Assembly (NCBI RefSeq): GCF_027487935.1
Contig: NZ_JAIYCP010000019.1
Span: forward strand, 1-64,000
Reading direction: 5' to 3'
Source: Brevundimonas sp.
GTDB taxonomy: Bacteria; Pseudomonadota; Alphaproteobacteria; Caulobacterales; Caulobacteraceae
Length of the DNA stretch: 64,000 nucleotides
Every line of letters begins with the position of its first letter. Within the stretch, counting starts at the first letter, position 1. A program made the position numbers and the translations under genes. Under the pieces are notes generated by a model. That model was not told the DNA's origin. It ran no database searches and was given only the letters and a program-made list of their open reading frames with translations. Shown piece after piece: positions 9,790 to 19,090 of the stretch.

Positions 9790-10349
9790 TGGCCGAGACC
9801 AAATACACCCCGCGCCTCAAGGGCGAGTACAACGACCGCATCAAGGGCGTGCTGACCGAGAAGTTCGGCTACACCAACCCGATGCAGATGCCCCGGCTGG
9901 ACAAGATCGTCCTCAACATGGGCATCGGTGAAGCCGTGGCAGACTCCAAGAAGGCCACTGCGGCCCTCAAGGACCTGGCCGCGATCGCCGGTCAGAAGCC
10001 TGTTGCCACCAAGGCCCGTAACTCCATCGCCGGCTTCAAGCTGCGCGAAGGCATGGTCATCGGCGGCAAGGTCACGCTGCGCGGCGACCAGATGTACGAG
10101 TTCCTCGACCGCCTGATCACGATCGCGCTGCCGCGCGTGAAGGATTTCCGCGGCCTGAAGCCGACCTCGTTCGACGGTCGCGGCAACTACGCCATGGGCC
10201 TCAAGGAACACATCGTGTTCCCCGAGATCAACTACGACCAGATCGACCAGATGTGGGGCATGGACATCATCGTCTGCACCACGGCCAGGACTGATGACGA
10301 AGCCCGCGCGCTTCTCACCGAGTTCAAGTTCCCGTTCGTGACGAACTGA
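9789..10349 (+). CDS. rplE: 50S ribosomal protein L5
   Basis: A 186-residue L5 ([35 protein letters not shown]). It binds 5S rRNA and contacts the P-site tRNA and S13. Normal length. Nineteen bases separate it from rpsN. Confidence 0.97.
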   Translation: MAETKYTPRLKGEYNDRIKGVLTEKFGYTNPMQMPRLDKIVLNMGIGEAVADSKKATAALKDLAAIAGQKPVATKARNSIAGFKLREGMVIGGKVTLRGDQMYEFLDRLITIALPRVKDFRGLKPTSFDGRGNYAMGLKEHIVFPEINYDQIDQMWGMDIIVCTTARTDDEARALLTEFKFPFVTN

Positions 10350-10368
10350 GCGGGAAGGGAAAGAAACC

Positions 10369-10674
10369 ATGGCTAAGAAAAGCGCCGTAAACCGCAACGA
10401 GATGGTCAAGGCCCTTGTCGCGAAATACGCCGACAAGCGGGCCGCCCTCAAGGCGACCGCCAACAATGAATCCCTGCCTCTCGAGGAGCGTTTCGAAGCG
10501 CGTCTCAAGCTGGCCAAGCTGCCGCGCAACTCGGCCGCCAACCGGATTCGCAACCGCTGCGAAGTGACGGGCCGTCCGCGGGCCTTCTATCGCAAGCTCA
10601 AGATGAGCCGTATCGCGCTTCGTGAACTCGGCAACCTGGGTCAGATCCCGGGTCTGACCAAGTCGAGCTGGTAA
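10369..10674 (+). CDS. rpsN: 30S ribosomal protein S14
   Basis: A 101-residue S14 of the long, zinc-independent type: the zinc-ribbon cysteine pairs of the short form are absent and the C-terminal [19 protein letters not shown] and GLTKSSW motifs are present. An SD-like GGGAAGGGAAAG lies just before the ATG. Confidence 0.97.
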   Translation: MAKKSAVNRNEMVKALVAKYADKRAALKATANNESLPLEERFEARLKLAKLPRNSAANRIRNRCEVTGRPRAFYRKLKMSRIALRELGNLGQIPGLTKSSW

Positions 10675-10688
10675 GGGGAGCGACAGAC

Positions 10689-11087
10689 ATGATGATCAAC
10701 GATCCCCTGAGCGACATGATCGCTCGCATCCGGAACGCGCACATGCGCAAGCGTTCCAAGGTGCTCACCCCGGCCTCCCGCCTGCGCCAGCGCGTCCTCG
10801 ACGTGCTGCAGGACGAAGGCTACATCCGCGGTTACGCCCTGGTTCAGAACCCCGGCGAGTTCCCGCAGTTCGAGATCGAGCTCAAGTATTTCGACGGCCA
10901 GCCGGTCATCGCCGAGATCGCCCGCGTGTCCAAGCCGGGCCGCCGCGTCTACTCCGCGATCTCCGACCTGAAGCCGATCAAGAACGGCCTCGGCATCTCG
11001 ATCCTCTCCACGTCCAAGGGCGTCATGTCGGACACCGCGGCTCGCGAAGCCAAGGTGGGCGGCGAAGTCCTCTGCAGGGTCTACTAA
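10689..11087 (+). CDS. rpsH: 30S ribosomal protein S8
   Basis: A 132-residue S8 ([16 protein letters not shown] at the start, [23 protein letters not shown] at the end). S8 binds the central domain of 16S rRNA and in E. coli represses the spc operon. Two ATG codons occur in a row (10689 and 10692), so the exact start is uncertain by one residue. Confidence 0.97.
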   Translation: MMINDPLSDMIARIRNAHMRKRSKVLTPASRLRQRVLDVLQDEGYIRGYALVQNPGEFPQFEIELKYFDGQPVIAEIARVSKPGRRVYSAISDLKPIKNGLGISILSTSKGVMSDTAAREAKVGGEVLCRVY

Positions 11088-11088
11088 G

Positions 11089-11622
11089 ATGTCCCGTATC
11101 GGAAAACGCACCATTGAAGTGCCGAAGGGCGTGACCGTCACGCTCGACGGCCAGACGGTCTCGGTGAAGGGTCCCAAGGGCCAGCGCTCCTGGACGGTCG
11201 CCGACGAGATCGAGGTCACCCAGGCCGAAGACGGCCTGCACCTGGCGATCCGTGAGGACAACCAGCGTTCGCGGGCCATGTGGGGTCTGTCGCGGACCCT
11301 GGTCGACAACATGGTCGTCGGCGTCACCACCGGGTTTGAAAAGAGCCTGGACCTGGTCGGCGTCGGCTATCGTGCCGCGATGAAGGGCGATGCCCTGTCG
11401 CTGCAACTCGGCTTCTCCCACGAGGTCGACATCCAGCCGCCTGCCGGTGTCACCTTCGCGGTGCCCAAGCAGACGGAAATCAAGATCTCCGGTGCCGACA
11501 AACAGGCCGTGGGTCAGATCGCCGCCGTCATCCGCAAGCTGCGTCCGCCGGAGCCCTACAAGGGCAAGGGCGTCCGCTACACGGGCGAAAAGGTCCGGCG
11601 CAAGGAAGGCAAGAAGAAGTAG
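11089..11622 (+). CDS. rplF: 50S ribosomal protein L6
   Basis: A 177-residue L6 with two related beta-alpha domains ([27 protein letters not shown] near the C-terminus). It lies near the GTPase centre of the 50S subunit. It starts immediately after the rpsH stop. Confidence 0.97.
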   Translation: MSRIGKRTIEVPKGVTVTLDGQTVSVKGPKGQRSWTVADEIEVTQAEDGLHLAIREDNQRSRAMWGLSRTLVDNMVVGVTTGFEKSLDLVGVGYRAAMKGDALSLQLGFSHEVDIQPPAGVTFAVPKQTEIKISGADKQAVGQIAAVIRKLRPPEPYKGKGVRYTGEKVRRKEGKKK

Positions 11623-11625
11623 GTC

Positions 11626-11988
11626 ATGGCTCTCTCTCTTCGACAACAAGCCCAGCGCCGCACCGAGCGCACTCGCCGTCGCCTGAAGGCTGTGGCCAAC
11701 GGACGTCTGCGTCTGTCGGTGCACCGTTCGGACAAGAACATCTCGGCCCAGATCATCGACGACCTGAACGGCGTCACGATCGCTTCGGCCTCCTCGCTGG
11801 AAGGCGAGAAGGGCAAGAAGATCAAGGGTTCGAACGTCGCCGCCGCTGCCCTGATCGGCAAGCTGGTCGCCGAACGCGCCATGGAGAAGGGCGTCAAGGA
11901 CGTCGTCTTCGATCGCGGCGGCTATATCTATCACGGACGGGTGAAGGCGCTGGCAGATGCCGCGCGTGAAGCCGGCCTGAATTTCTAA
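11626..11988 (+). CDS. rplR: 50S ribosomal protein L18
   Basis: A 120-residue L18 with basic N-terminus ([16 protein letters not shown]) and the 5S-rRNA binding core ending in [24 protein letters not shown]. Normal length; 3 bp after rplF and 12 bp before rpsE. Confidence 0.97.
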   Translation: MALSLRQQAQRRTERTRRRLKAVANGRLRLSVHRSDKNISAQIIDDLNGVTIASASSLEGEKGKKIKGSNVAAAALIGKLVAERAMEKGVKDVVFDRGGYIYHGRVKALADAAREAGLNF

Positions 11989-12000
11989 GGGACGCGACAG

Positions 12001-12618
12001 ATGGCGCAAACACCCCAACGTGGCGGCGGCGGCAACGATCGCAATCGTCGTGACAACCGCAACGCTCCTGTCGAAGGTCCGGAATCGGACATCGTCGAAA
12101 AGCTGGTGCACATCAATCGCGTCGCGGCCACGGTCAAGGGCGGACGCCGGTTCTCCTTCGCGGCCCTGATGGTCGTCGGCGACGGCAAGGGCCGCGTCGG
12201 TTTCGGTCACGGCAAGGCGCGTGAAGTGCCGGAAGCCATCCGCAAGGCGACCGAGGAAGCCAAGAAGACCATGATCCGCGTTCCGCTTCGCGAGAACCGC
12301 ACCCTGCACCACGACGGCAACGGCCGTTGGGGCGCCGGCAAGATCATGATGCGCGCTGCCCCTCCCGGCACCGGCGTCATCGCCGGCGGTCCGATGCGTG
12401 CCGTGCTCGAAACCCTCGGCGTCCAGGACGTCGTGGGCAAGTCGACCGGTTCCTCGAACCCCTACAACATGATCCGCGCCACGTTCGAGGCCCTCAAGGT
12501 CCAGTCGTCGCCCCGTCAGGTCGCGTCCAAGCGCGGCAAGAAGGTCGCCGATCTGATGGGTCGTCGCAATGACGGCGCCTCGGCTGTGGAAGCCGCGCCT
12601 GAAGCCCAGGAAGCCTGA
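12001..12618 (+). CDS. rpsE: 30S ribosomal protein S5
   Basis: A 205-residue S5 with the dsRNA-binding-like core ([24 protein letters not shown] equivalent near residues 38-62) and [16 protein letters not shown] near the end. It is longer than E. coli S5 because of a Gly/Asn/Arg-rich N-terminal stretch and an Ala/Glu-rich tail. S5 acts in fidelity and forms the mRNA entry helicase with S3 and S4. Confidence 0.97.
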   Translation: MAQTPQRGGGGNDRNRRDNRNAPVEGPESDIVEKLVHINRVAATVKGGRRFSFAALMVVGDGKGRVGFGHGKAREVPEAIRKATEEAKKTMIRVPLRENRTLHHDGNGRWGAGKIMMRAAPPGTGVIAGGPMRAVLETLGVQDVVGKSTGSSNPYNMIRATFEALKVQSSPRQVASKRGKKVADLMGRRNDGASAVEAAPEAQEA

Positions 12619-12620
12619 CC

Positions 12621-12818
12621 ATGGCCAAGACCGAATCCAAAGCCACCGTCACCGTTCGTCAGACCGGCAGCCCGATCCGTCGCAAGTCGGACCAGCGCGC
12701 CACCCTGATGGGCCTGGGTCTCAACCGCATGGGCCGCGAGTCCACGCTGGAAGACACCCCCTCGGTCCGCGGCATGATCGCCAAGGTCGCGCACCTGACC
12801 GAGATCGTCGAGAAGTAG
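12621..12818 (+). CDS. rpmD: 50S ribosomal protein L30
   Basis: A 65-residue L30 ([25 protein letters not shown]), the small 50S protein normally placed between S5 and L15. It is the last gene before a 189-bp gap with a big inverted repeat. Confidence 0.96.
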   Translation: MAKTESKATVTVRQTGSPIRRKSDQRATLMGLGLNRMGRESTLEDTPSVRGMIAKVAHLTEIVEK

Positions 12819-12868
12819 TCGCCATTGGGCGGTTGGTGTCATCACCGGCCGTCTGTTTGGCGAAGTGG

Positions 12869-12940
12869 TTAGTGACTGGTGATTAGTGGTTGGGATGTCG
12901 CAACGCGGGTGACCCGCAACCCCTAATCACCAGCCACTAA
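12869..12940. repeat. Large imperfect inverted repeat between rpmD and rplO
   Basis: An 18-bp arm at 12869-12886 (TTAGTGACTGGTGATTAG) pairs with 12923-12940 with only one mismatch. Inside is a second hairpin GCGGG/CCCGC at 12905-12917. The arms themselves are made of repeated AGTGATTAG-like words. It has no T-run on either side, so it is not a usual terminator. It resembles an inserted intergenic palindrome and would fold in the ribosomal mRNA. Confidence 0.75.
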
Positions 12941-13007
12941 TCACTCAAAACAAACACAGCCGAGTCCGCTGACACAGCGGGCGCTAGCACCCGAAAGGAT
13001 CAGGCAC

Positions 13008-13601
13008 ATGAAACTGAACGAAATTCGCGACAACGAAGGCGCCCACAAGAAGCGCATGCGCGTCGGCCGCGGCCCGGGCTCGGGCAAGGGCAAGACCGCC
13101 GGTCGCGGCGTCAAGGGCCAGAAGTCGCGTTCGGGCGTCGCCATCGGCGGCTTCGAAGGCGGCCAGATGCCGCTCTACATGCGGATGCCCAAGCGCGGCT
13201 TCAACAACGCCAATGCCCTGAAGCTGGCCGAAGTGAACCTGTGGCGTCTGCAGGACGCCGTCGACGCCGGCAAGATCGACATCAAGGGCGAGATCAAGGG
13301 CGACGCCCTGGTGGCCGCCGGTGTGATCCGCCGAGTCAAGGACGGCGTTCGTATCCTCGGCACCGGCGAGATCAAGGCCAAGCTGAACCTGGTCGTCTGG
13401 TCGGCCTCGGCCGGCGCCGTCAAGGCGATCGAGGCCGCCGGCGGCACGATCGTCCAGGAGCGTATTGCCGCAGAAGCCAAGGCTGCTGCCCGCATCGAGA
13501 AGCGCAATGCTGCCAAGGGCAAGGCCCCGCCGGCCAAGGCCCCGCGCGGCGACGCGAACAAGATCTCGGCCCGCACCGCACGGACGGCCGCGAAGAAATA
13601 A
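13008..13601 (+). CDS. rplO: 50S ribosomal protein L15, with C-terminal extension
   Basis: A 197-residue L15 ([52 protein letters not shown]). Common L15 is about 145 residues; this one has an extra 40-45 residue Ala/Lys/Arg-rich tail ([26 protein letters not shown]). It lies after the rpmD-rplO inverted repeat and before secY. An SD-like AAAGGA precedes the ATG. Confidence 0.96.
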   Translation: MKLNEIRDNEGAHKKRMRVGRGPGSGKGKTAGRGVKGQKSRSGVAIGGFEGGQMPLYMRMPKRGFNNANALKLAEVNLWRLQDAVDAGKIDIKGEIKGDALVAAGVIRRVKDGVRILGTGEIKAKLNLVVWSASAGAVKAIEAAGGTIVQERIAAEAKAAARIEKRNAAKGKAPPAKAPRGDANKISARTARTAAKK

Positions 13602-13607
13602 GCTTGA

Positions 13608-13634
13608 AGGGCACCCTCGCTAAGCGGGTGCCCT
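13608..13634 (+). terminator. Weak hairpin between rplO and secY
   Basis: A 9-bp perfect stem AGGGCACCC/GGGTGCCCT (13608-13616 with 13626-13634) lies 7 bp after rplO. It is followed by TCGCC and not by a T-run, so it may protect mRNA ends or attenuate and not fully terminate. Confidence 0.4.
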
Positions 13635-13705
13635 TCGCCTATCTGGACGAAGGCGCGGGATTCACGTCCGATGCGCCGCGTTCTGACAAGTCGGGGTGAC
13701 GAGAC

Positions 13706-15097
13706 ATGGCTTCGGCCGCCGAACAACTCGCAGCAAACATGAACATGGGCTCGTTCGCCAAGGCGACCGAGCTGCACAAACGTCTGCTGTTCACGATCAT
13801 GGCGCTTCTGATCTATCGCATCGGCACCTATGTGCCGGTGCCCGGGATCAATTCCGAAGCCTTCCTGGCCTTCTTCCAGAACCCGGACAGCCAGCGCGGC
13901 GTGCTGGACATGGTCAACATGTTCTCCGGCGGGGCCGTTGAGCGGTTCGCAGTCTTCGCCCTGAACGTGATGCCCTACATCTCGGCGTCGATCATCGTCC
14001 AGCTGATGGGCGCCGTGTATCCGCCCTGGGAGAAGCTGAAGAAGGAAGGCGGCGAGAGCGGTCGCAAGCAGCTGAACCAGTACACCCGCTATCTGACCGT
14101 GGTGCTGGCCCTGTTCCAGTCGACCGGCATTGCCTTCGGCCTGAATGCGCAGCCCAATCTGATCGACCAGCCCGGTCTGTTCTTCATCGTCTCGACGGTC
14201 ACCGTCCTGACCGGCGGCACCATGTTCCTGATGTGGCTCGGTGAGCAGGTGACGGCGCGCGGCGTCGGCAACGGCATCTCGCTGATCATCTTCGCCGGGA
14301 TCGTGGCGGTCCTGCCGGGCACTGTGGCCCGCATGTTCGGCCTCGCCCAGCAGGGTCAGATCTCGGCCTTCACCCTGCTGTTCGTCGCCGCCATGTCGAT
14401 CGCCGTGGTCGTCTTCATCGTCTTCATGGAACGCGCCCAGCGTCGGCTGCTGATCCAGTATCCCAAGCGCCAGGAAGGCAACCGGATGGCGGGTGGTGAA
14501 CGCTCGTTCCTGCCGCTGAAGGTCAACACCGCCGGCGTCATCCCGCCGATCTTCGCCTCGTCGCTGCTGATGCTGCCGACCACGGTCGCCCAGATGACGG
14601 CCAATGCCGATCTACCCGCCTGGATGGGCTGGCTGCCGCTGGTCACCGCCCAGATGCAACACGGCCAGCCCGTGTTCATGGTGCTGTACGGCGCGCTGAT
14701 CATCTTCTTCTGTTTCTTCTACACCTCGATCACCTTCAATCCGGAGGACACGGCCGAGAACCTGCGCAAATACGGCGGCTTCCTGCCGGGCATCCGTCCG
14801 GGCAAGCGGACGGCCGAGTATCTGGACTATGTCCTCACGCGCCTGACCGTGATCGGGGCGGCCTACATCACGGCGGTCTGCCTGTTGCCCGAGCTGATGA
14901 TGGCCAACTCCGGCATGGGCTCTGCGGTCATCGGGGGCACCTCGATCCTGATCGTGGTGTCGGTGACCATGGACACCGTCGCCCAGATCCAGTCCCAGCT
15001 GCTGGCCCACCAGTACGAAGGCCTGATCAAGAAGGCCAAATTGCGTGGTCGGGGCCGGACAGCCGGCAAGGGCGTCTCCGCCCCCGCCCGGCGATAG
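13706..15097 (+). CDS. secY: Preprotein translocase subunit SecY
   Basis: A 463-residue SecY, the pore of the Sec translocon in the inner membrane. About ten membrane segments can be traced, from LLFTIMALLIYRIGTYVPVPGI through the last near ITAVCLLPELMM. The conserved cytoplasmic loop ERAQRRLLIQYPKRQ and the C-terminal YEGLIKKAKLRGRG are present. It is about 100 bp after rplO and 21 bp before adk, the usual spc-operon order. Confidence 0.97.
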   Translation: MASAAEQLAANMNMGSFAKATELHKRLLFTIMALLIYRIGTYVPVPGINSEAFLAFFQNPDSQRGVLDMVNMFSGGAVERFAVFALNVMPYISASIIVQLMGAVYPPWEKLKKEGGESGRKQLNQYTRYLTVVLALFQSTGIAFGLNAQPNLIDQPGLFFIVSTVTVLTGGTMFLMWLGEQVTARGVGNGISLIIFAGIVAVLPGTVARMFGLAQQGQISAFTLLFVAAMSIAVVVFIVFMERAQRRLLIQYPKRQEGNRMAGGERSFLPLKVNTAGVIPPIFASSLLMLPTTVAQMTANADLPAWMGWLPLVTAQMQHGQPVFMVLYGALIIFFCFFYTSITFNPEDTAENLRKYGGFLPGIRPGKRTAEYLDYVLTRLTVIGAAYITAVCLLPELMMANSGMGSAVIGGTSILIVVSVTMDTVAQIQSQLLAHQYEGLIKKAKLRGRGRTAGKGVSAPARR

Positions 15098-15118
15098 AGC
15101 CGGTCGGGGAGGGCCGTC

Positions 15119-15691
15119 ATGAACCTGATCCTGTTCGGACCGCCTGCGGCGGGCAAGGGTACCCAGGCCAAGAGACTGGTCGAGACCCGCGGCATGGTGC
15201 AGCTGTCGACCGGTGACATGCTGCGCGAGGCGATCGCCTCAGGTTCCGAACTGGGCCGCGAGTGTCAGGCGATCATGTCACGCGGCGATCTGGTGTCCGA
15301 CGCCATCGTCATCGCCCTGATCGAGGCCCGGCTCAAGGAAGCCGGGGACGCCGGCGGGGCGATCTTCGACGGCTTCCCGCGTACTGTGGCCCAGGCTGTG
15401 GCCCTCGATGCCATGCTGGCCAAGCTCGGCAAGCAGATCGACCATGTCATCCGGCTGAAGGTCGATGATGCCGCCCTCCTGGACCGCGTCGCCGTGCGTT
15501 TCGCCGACCAGGGCCGCCCGGACGACAATCCGGACAGTTTCAAGGTCCGGCTGGACGCCTACAACCGCAACACCGCGCCGCTGCTGCCCTATTATGCGGA
15601 CAGGGGTTTGCTGAGCGAGATCGATGGCATGGGCCCCATCGCGACCGTCGCCGCGGCCATCGACACTGTGCTGGACGGCGCCGTCGCCTGA
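15119..15691 (+). CDS. adk: Adenylate kinase, short-lid form
   Basis: A 190-residue adenylate kinase (2 ADP = ATP + AMP). The P-loop GPPAAGKGTQAK is at residues 6-17, the AMP-binding DGFPRTVAQA motif near 84, and the LID is short (RFADQGRPDDNPDSFKVRL) without zinc cysteines. The adk gene follows secY as in many bacteria. Confidence 0.96.
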   Translation: MNLILFGPPAAGKGTQAKRLVETRGMVQLSTGDMLREAIASGSELGRECQAIMSRGDLVSDAIVIALIEARLKEAGDAGGAIFDGFPRTVAQAVALDAMLAKLGKQIDHVIRLKVDDAALLDRVAVRFADQGRPDDNPDSFKVRLDAYNRNTAPLLPYYADRGLLSEIDGMGPIATVAAAIDTVLDGAVA

Positions 15692-15749
15692 GCCTGAACG
15701 GACCGGTTCCCTGTCCCGCGCGGCCGCCCGTGCGTGATAGTATCGTCCG

Positions 15750-16478
15750 GTGAAGTCTGAAGCCCCACTGCTGCACAGGGACCGGCTGCGCAAGCTGGGT
15801 GTCGTCCTCGGCGTCAGCGCCGCGCATCTGCTTGTCTTCAGTGTCATGGGGCGCACCGCCGAGCCGGCCCGGCCGCCGGTGCCGGCGTCCCCGATCCAGG
15901 TCTTCCTGTTCCGCCCGCCGCCCCCGCCGTCGCCGCCGTCCGTCAAGGCTGCGCGCGTTCCGGGCGGCTCTGCCCCGGCGGCACCCTCGCGGATCCATCT
16001 TCCGACTATGCCGGCCGACAGGCTGCCGGAACTGCCCGCGCCGCCGGTCCAGGCACCCGAGCCGGCCCTGGTCGTCGGACAGGCACCGGTCGCCGGCCCG
16101 ATCCCGGCGATGGGGCAGGGGGGGGCAGGGGTCGGAACCGGCTCGGGCGACGGCAACGGCTCCGGATCCGGCGGTATCGGGCCCATGATCCTGCGCCCCG
16201 CCACCTCGGCCGAAATCGAGTCGGTCGCCCCGCCGCCGGTCCGGGGCAGGCGCCGGCCGGCGGGCCGGGTCGTGGTCAATTGCGTCATTCGCACCGACCA
16301 GCGTCTCGACGACTGCCGGATCGTCGAGGAAAGCCCTCGCGGTTTCGGGTTCGGCGAGCAGGCGCTGAGAGCCACCGCCTTCTTCCGCTTTCGCCCGCCC
16401 ATGACCGCCGCCGGTCGGCCGATCGAGGGCCAGCGGGTCACCACCTTCGTCAGCATGGGCGGCCGCGACGGGCGCTGA
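15750..16478 (+). CDS. TonB-like energy transducer protein
   Basis: This 242-residue protein starts at GTG 15750 with a short cytoplasmic part and one membrane segment (LGVVLGVSAAHLLVFSVM, about residues 16-33). A long Pro/Ala-rich periplasmic linker follows, then a Gly/Ser-rich stretch, and a C-terminal TonB-type domain (RVVVNCVIRTDQRLDDCRIVEESPRGFGFGEQAL). TonB proteins pass proton-motive energy to outer-membrane receptors. No exbB/exbD is linked. Its place between adk and rpsM, inside the ribosomal cluster, is unusual. A second TonB-like gene is at 43076. Confidence 0.75.
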   Translation: MKSEAPLLHRDRLRKLGVVLGVSAAHLLVFSVMGRTAEPARPPVPASPIQVFLFRPPPPPSPPSVKAARVPGGSAPAAPSRIHLPTMPADRLPELPAPPVQAPEPALVVGQAPVAGPIPAMGQGGAGVGTGSGDGNGSGSGGIGPMILRPATSAEIESVAPPPVRGRRRPAGRVVVNCVIRTDQRLDDCRIVEESPRGFGFGEQALRATAFFRFRPPMTAAGRPIEGQRVTTFVSMGGRDGR

Positions 16479-16504
16479 GACCGGGGCCAGGGGGCGGTAA
16501 CCCG

Positions 16505-16532
16505 TTGACGAGCCATGAATCCCCTGTATAAG
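16505..16532 (+). promoter_or_regulatory. Sigma-70 promoter of the alpha operon
   Basis: TTGACG at 16505-16510, a 16-bp spacer and TATAAG at 16527-16532 make a near-consensus promoter about 85 bp before rpsM. It gives rpsM-rpsK-rpoA-rplQ transcription of their own, downstream of the TonB-like gene. Confidence 0.7.
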
Positions 16533-16617
16533 GCCCGCTTCCGCGAAGGACGTCGGCGCTCCTGGTCTGTTGACCGGAGCGTTTGTTGCGTCCGTCAACG
16601 CGTATCTGGAGAGCTTC

Positions 16618-16986
16618 GTGGCCCGTATCGCTGGTGTCAACATCCCGACCAACAAGCGCGTAGAGATCGCGCTGCAGTACATCCATGGCATCGGCGCCCA
16701 CGCCGCCAAGGAAATCACCGCCAAGGTGGGCATTGAGTCTGCCCGCCGGGTGAACCAGCTGACCGACGCTGAAGTGCTGCAGATCCGTGAGACGATCGAC
16801 CGCGATCACACGGTCGAGGGCGACCTCCGCCGCGAGACCTCCATGAACATCAAGCGTCTGATGGACCTGGCCTGCTATCGCGGCCTGCGTCACCGCAAGG
16901 GCCTGCCGGTCCGCGGCCAGCGCACCCATACCAACGCCCGCACCCGCAAGGGTCCCGCCAAGCCGATCGCCGGCAAGAAGAAGTAA
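16618..16986 (+). CDS. rpsM: 30S ribosomal protein S13
   Basis: A 122-residue S13 ([50 protein letters not shown]). I chose the GTG at 16618 because S13 begins with (M)ARIAGV and GGAGAG lies just upstream; the open frame extends to 16570 but that part is not S13-like. S13 bridges to the 50S subunit and contacts P-site tRNA. Confidence 0.96.
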   Translation: MARIAGVNIPTNKRVEIALQYIHGIGAHAAKEITAKVGIESARRVNQLTDAEVLQIRETIDRDHTVEGDLRRETSMNIKRLMDLACYRGLRHRKGLPVRGQRTHTNARTRKGPAKPIAGKKK

Positions 16987-16995
16987 GACAGACAC

Positions 16996-17385
16996 ATGGC
17001 CAAGGAACCGGGTCGCGTAAAGAAGCGCGAGCGCAAGAACATCACCTCGGGCGTCGCCCACGTGAATGCGTCCTTCAACAACACCATGATCACGATCACC
17101 GATGCCCAGGGCAACGCGATCTCGTGGTCGTCGGCCGGACACATGGGCTTCAAGGGTTCGCGCAAATCGACCCCCTACGCCGCCCAGATGGCTGCCGAGG
17201 ACGCGGGCAAGAAGGCCCAGGAACACGGCGTCAAGACGCTGGAAGTCAACGTCTCGGGTCCCGGTTCCGGCCGTGAGTCGGCCCTGCGCGCCCTGCAGGC
17301 GGTCGGCCTGACCATCACCACCATCCGCGACGTCACGCCGATGCCGCACAACGGTTGCCGTCCGCCCAAGCGCCGCCGCGTCTAA
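16996..17385 (+). CDS. rpsK: 30S ribosomal protein S11
   Basis: A 129-residue S11 ([52 protein letters not shown]). It lies on the 30S platform near the E site. Normal length; 9 bp after rpsM. Confidence 0.97.
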   Translation: MAKEPGRVKKRERKNITSGVAHVNASFNNTMITITDAQGNAISWSSAGHMGFKGSRKSTPYAAQMAAEDAGKKAQEHGVKTLEVNVSGPGSGRESALRALQAVGLTITTIRDVTPMPHNGCRPPKRRRV

Positions 17386-17437
17386 GCCTGCTTCGACCGA
17401 CTATCTAACTCCGCCCGTGTCCTGCCGCCCCTGACGA

Positions 17438-17464
17438 GGAGCGAGGGACCGGCGCTCCGTTTTC
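17438..17464 (+). terminator. Attenuator-like hairpin before rpoA
   Basis: A 6-bp stem GGAGCG/CGCTCC (17438-17443 with 17453-17458) is followed by GTTTTC, 12 bp before the rpoA ATG. It may partly attenuate or act as a mRNA cleavage point between rpsK and rpoA; the stem is short, so this is weak. Confidence 0.3.
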
Positions 17465-17475
17465 GAGGGACACAC

Positions 17476-18495
17476 ATGATCGAACGTAACTGGCAAGAGC
17501 TGATCCGTCCCGAGAAGCCGCAGATCGAGGCGAGCTCCGACCCGCAGCGCAAGTCGCGCCTGGTTGCCGAGCCCCTGGAACGCGGCTTCGGCGTGACGCT
17601 CGGCAATGCCCTGCGCCGCGTGCTCCTGTCGTCGCTGCAAGGCGCCGCCGTGACCGCGATCCAGATCGACGGTGTCGTCCACGAGTTCTCGTCGCTGGAA
17701 GGCGTTCGGGAAGACGTCGTCGACATCGTGCTGAACATCAAGCAACTGGCGCTGCGCATGCACGCCGAAGGCCCCAAGCGCATGACCCTGCGCGCCACGG
17801 GCCCCGGTGCCGTGACCGCCGGCCAGATCGACGTCCCGTCGGACATCGAGGTGCTGAACCCCGACCACGTGATCTGCACGCTCGACGAGGGTGCCTCGGT
17901 GCGCATGGAACTGACCGTCCAGAACGGCAAGGGCTATGTCGCCTCCGAGCTGAACCGTCCGGAAGACGCCCCGATCGGCCTGATCGCCGTCGACGCCCTG
18001 TATTCGCCGGTCAAGCGCGTCGCCTATCGCGTCGAGCCGACCCGTCAGGGCCAGTCGCTGGACTATGACAAGCTGATCCTCGAGGTCGAGACGAACGGCG
18101 CGGTCTCGCCGGTGGACGCCGTGGCCTATGCCTCGCGCATCCTCCAGGACCAGCTGCAGATCTTCATCACCTTCGACGAGCCCAAGAAGGCCGTGGAAGC
18201 CGTCGACGGCAAGCCGGACCTGCCCTTCAACCCGGCCCTGCTGAAGAAGGTGGACGAGCTGGAACTGTCGGTGCGTTCGGCCAACTGCCTGAAGAACGAC
18301 AACATCGTCTACATCGGCGACCTGATCCAGAAGACCGAGGGCGAGATGCTTCGCACCCCGAACTTCGGCCGCAAGTCGTTGAACGAGATCAAGGAAGTAC
18401 TCGCGACGATGGGCCTCTCGCTCGGCATGGATGTGCCGAACTGGCCGCCCGAGAATATCGAAGACCTGGCCAAGAAGTTCGACGACCAGATCTAG
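17476..18495 (+). CDS. rpoA: RNA polymerase alpha subunit
   Basis: A 339-residue alpha subunit. The N-terminal assembly domain ([32 protein letters not shown]) is near residues 34-65, and the C-terminal UP-element and activator contact domain ([35 protein letters not shown]) fills the end. It scaffolds beta and beta-prime assembly. Its place between rpsK and rplQ is the usual alpha operon arrangement. Confidence 0.98.
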   Translation: MIERNWQELIRPEKPQIEASSDPQRKSRLVAEPLERGFGVTLGNALRRVLLSSLQGAAVTAIQIDGVVHEFSSLEGVREDVVDIVLNIKQLALRMHAEGPKRMTLRATGPGAVTAGQIDVPSDIEVLNPDHVICTLDEGASVRMELTVQNGKGYVASELNRPEDAPIGLIAVDALYSPVKRVAYRVEPTRQGQSLDYDKLILEVETNGAVSPVDAVAYASRILQDQLQIFITFDEPKKAVEAVDGKPDLPFNPALLKKVDELELSVRSANCLKNDNIVYIGDLIQKTEGEMLRTPNFGRKSLNEIKEVLATMGLSLGMDVPNWPPENIEDLAKKFDDQI

Positions 18496-18597
18496 TTTCA
18501 ACCCTCCGCCCCAAGCCTTCGAGGCTGACGGAGCGGTTAGAATGTGAGAACCCCAGGTCCGGTCTTCCGGAAACCAGGGTGAGTAGGAGAGACCCCG

Positions 18598-19017
18598 ATG
18601 CGCCACGGCGCCGCCTATCGCAAGCTCGGTCGTACGAGCGCACACCGGACCGCCATGTTCGCCAACATGGCCGCGTCGCTGATCAAGCATGAGCAGATCA
18701 CGACCACGCTTCCCAAGGCGAAGGAACTGCGTCCCTTCGTCGAGAAGCTGGTCACGCTCGCCAAGAAGGGCGACCTGCATGCACGCCGTCAGGCCATCAG
18801 CCACGTCCGTGACGTGCCGCAGGTGGGCAAGCTGTTCGAGACGATCGGCCCGCGCTACGCCGACCGCAACGGTGGCTACATCCGCATCATGAAGGCCGGC
18901 TACCGTCACGGCGACAACGCCGCCATGGCCGTGATCGAGTTCGTCGATCGCGACACCGCCGCCAAGGGCCTGGACTCGGGTCCGGTCTATGCCGTCGAGG
19001 GCGACGAAGAAGCGTAA
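18598..19017 (+). CDS. rplQ: 50S ribosomal protein L17
   Basis: A 139-residue L17 ([51 protein letters not shown]). It ends the alpha operon. An SD-like GTAGGAGAGA is just before the ATG. A strong terminator follows. Confidence 0.97.
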   Translation: MRHGAAYRKLGRTSAHRTAMFANMAASLIKHEQITTTLPKAKELRPFVEKLVTLAKKGDLHARRQAISHVRDVPQVGKLFETIGPRYADRNGGYIRIMKAGYRHGDNAAMAVIEFVDRDTAAKGLDSGPVYAVEGDEEA

Positions 19018-19043
19018 GCTTCCACCTCGGGTTCCGAACAATG

Positions 19044-19075
19044 GGGCGGCTGGTGCAAACCGGCCGCCCTTTTTG
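19044..19075 (+). terminator. Terminator of the ribosomal supercluster
   Basis: A stem GGGCGGC/GCCGCCC (19044-19050 with 19063-19069), extended inward by GGT/ACC, is followed by five T's. It ends transcription after rplQ and faces the opposite-strand hydrolase gene. Confidence 0.9.
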
Positions 19076-19090
19076 CTGTCCCGAACCGGA

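Noticed and set aside
17401..19041. Long minus-strand frame across rpoA and rplQ
   Set aside because: Shadow of clearly conserved plus-strand genes.
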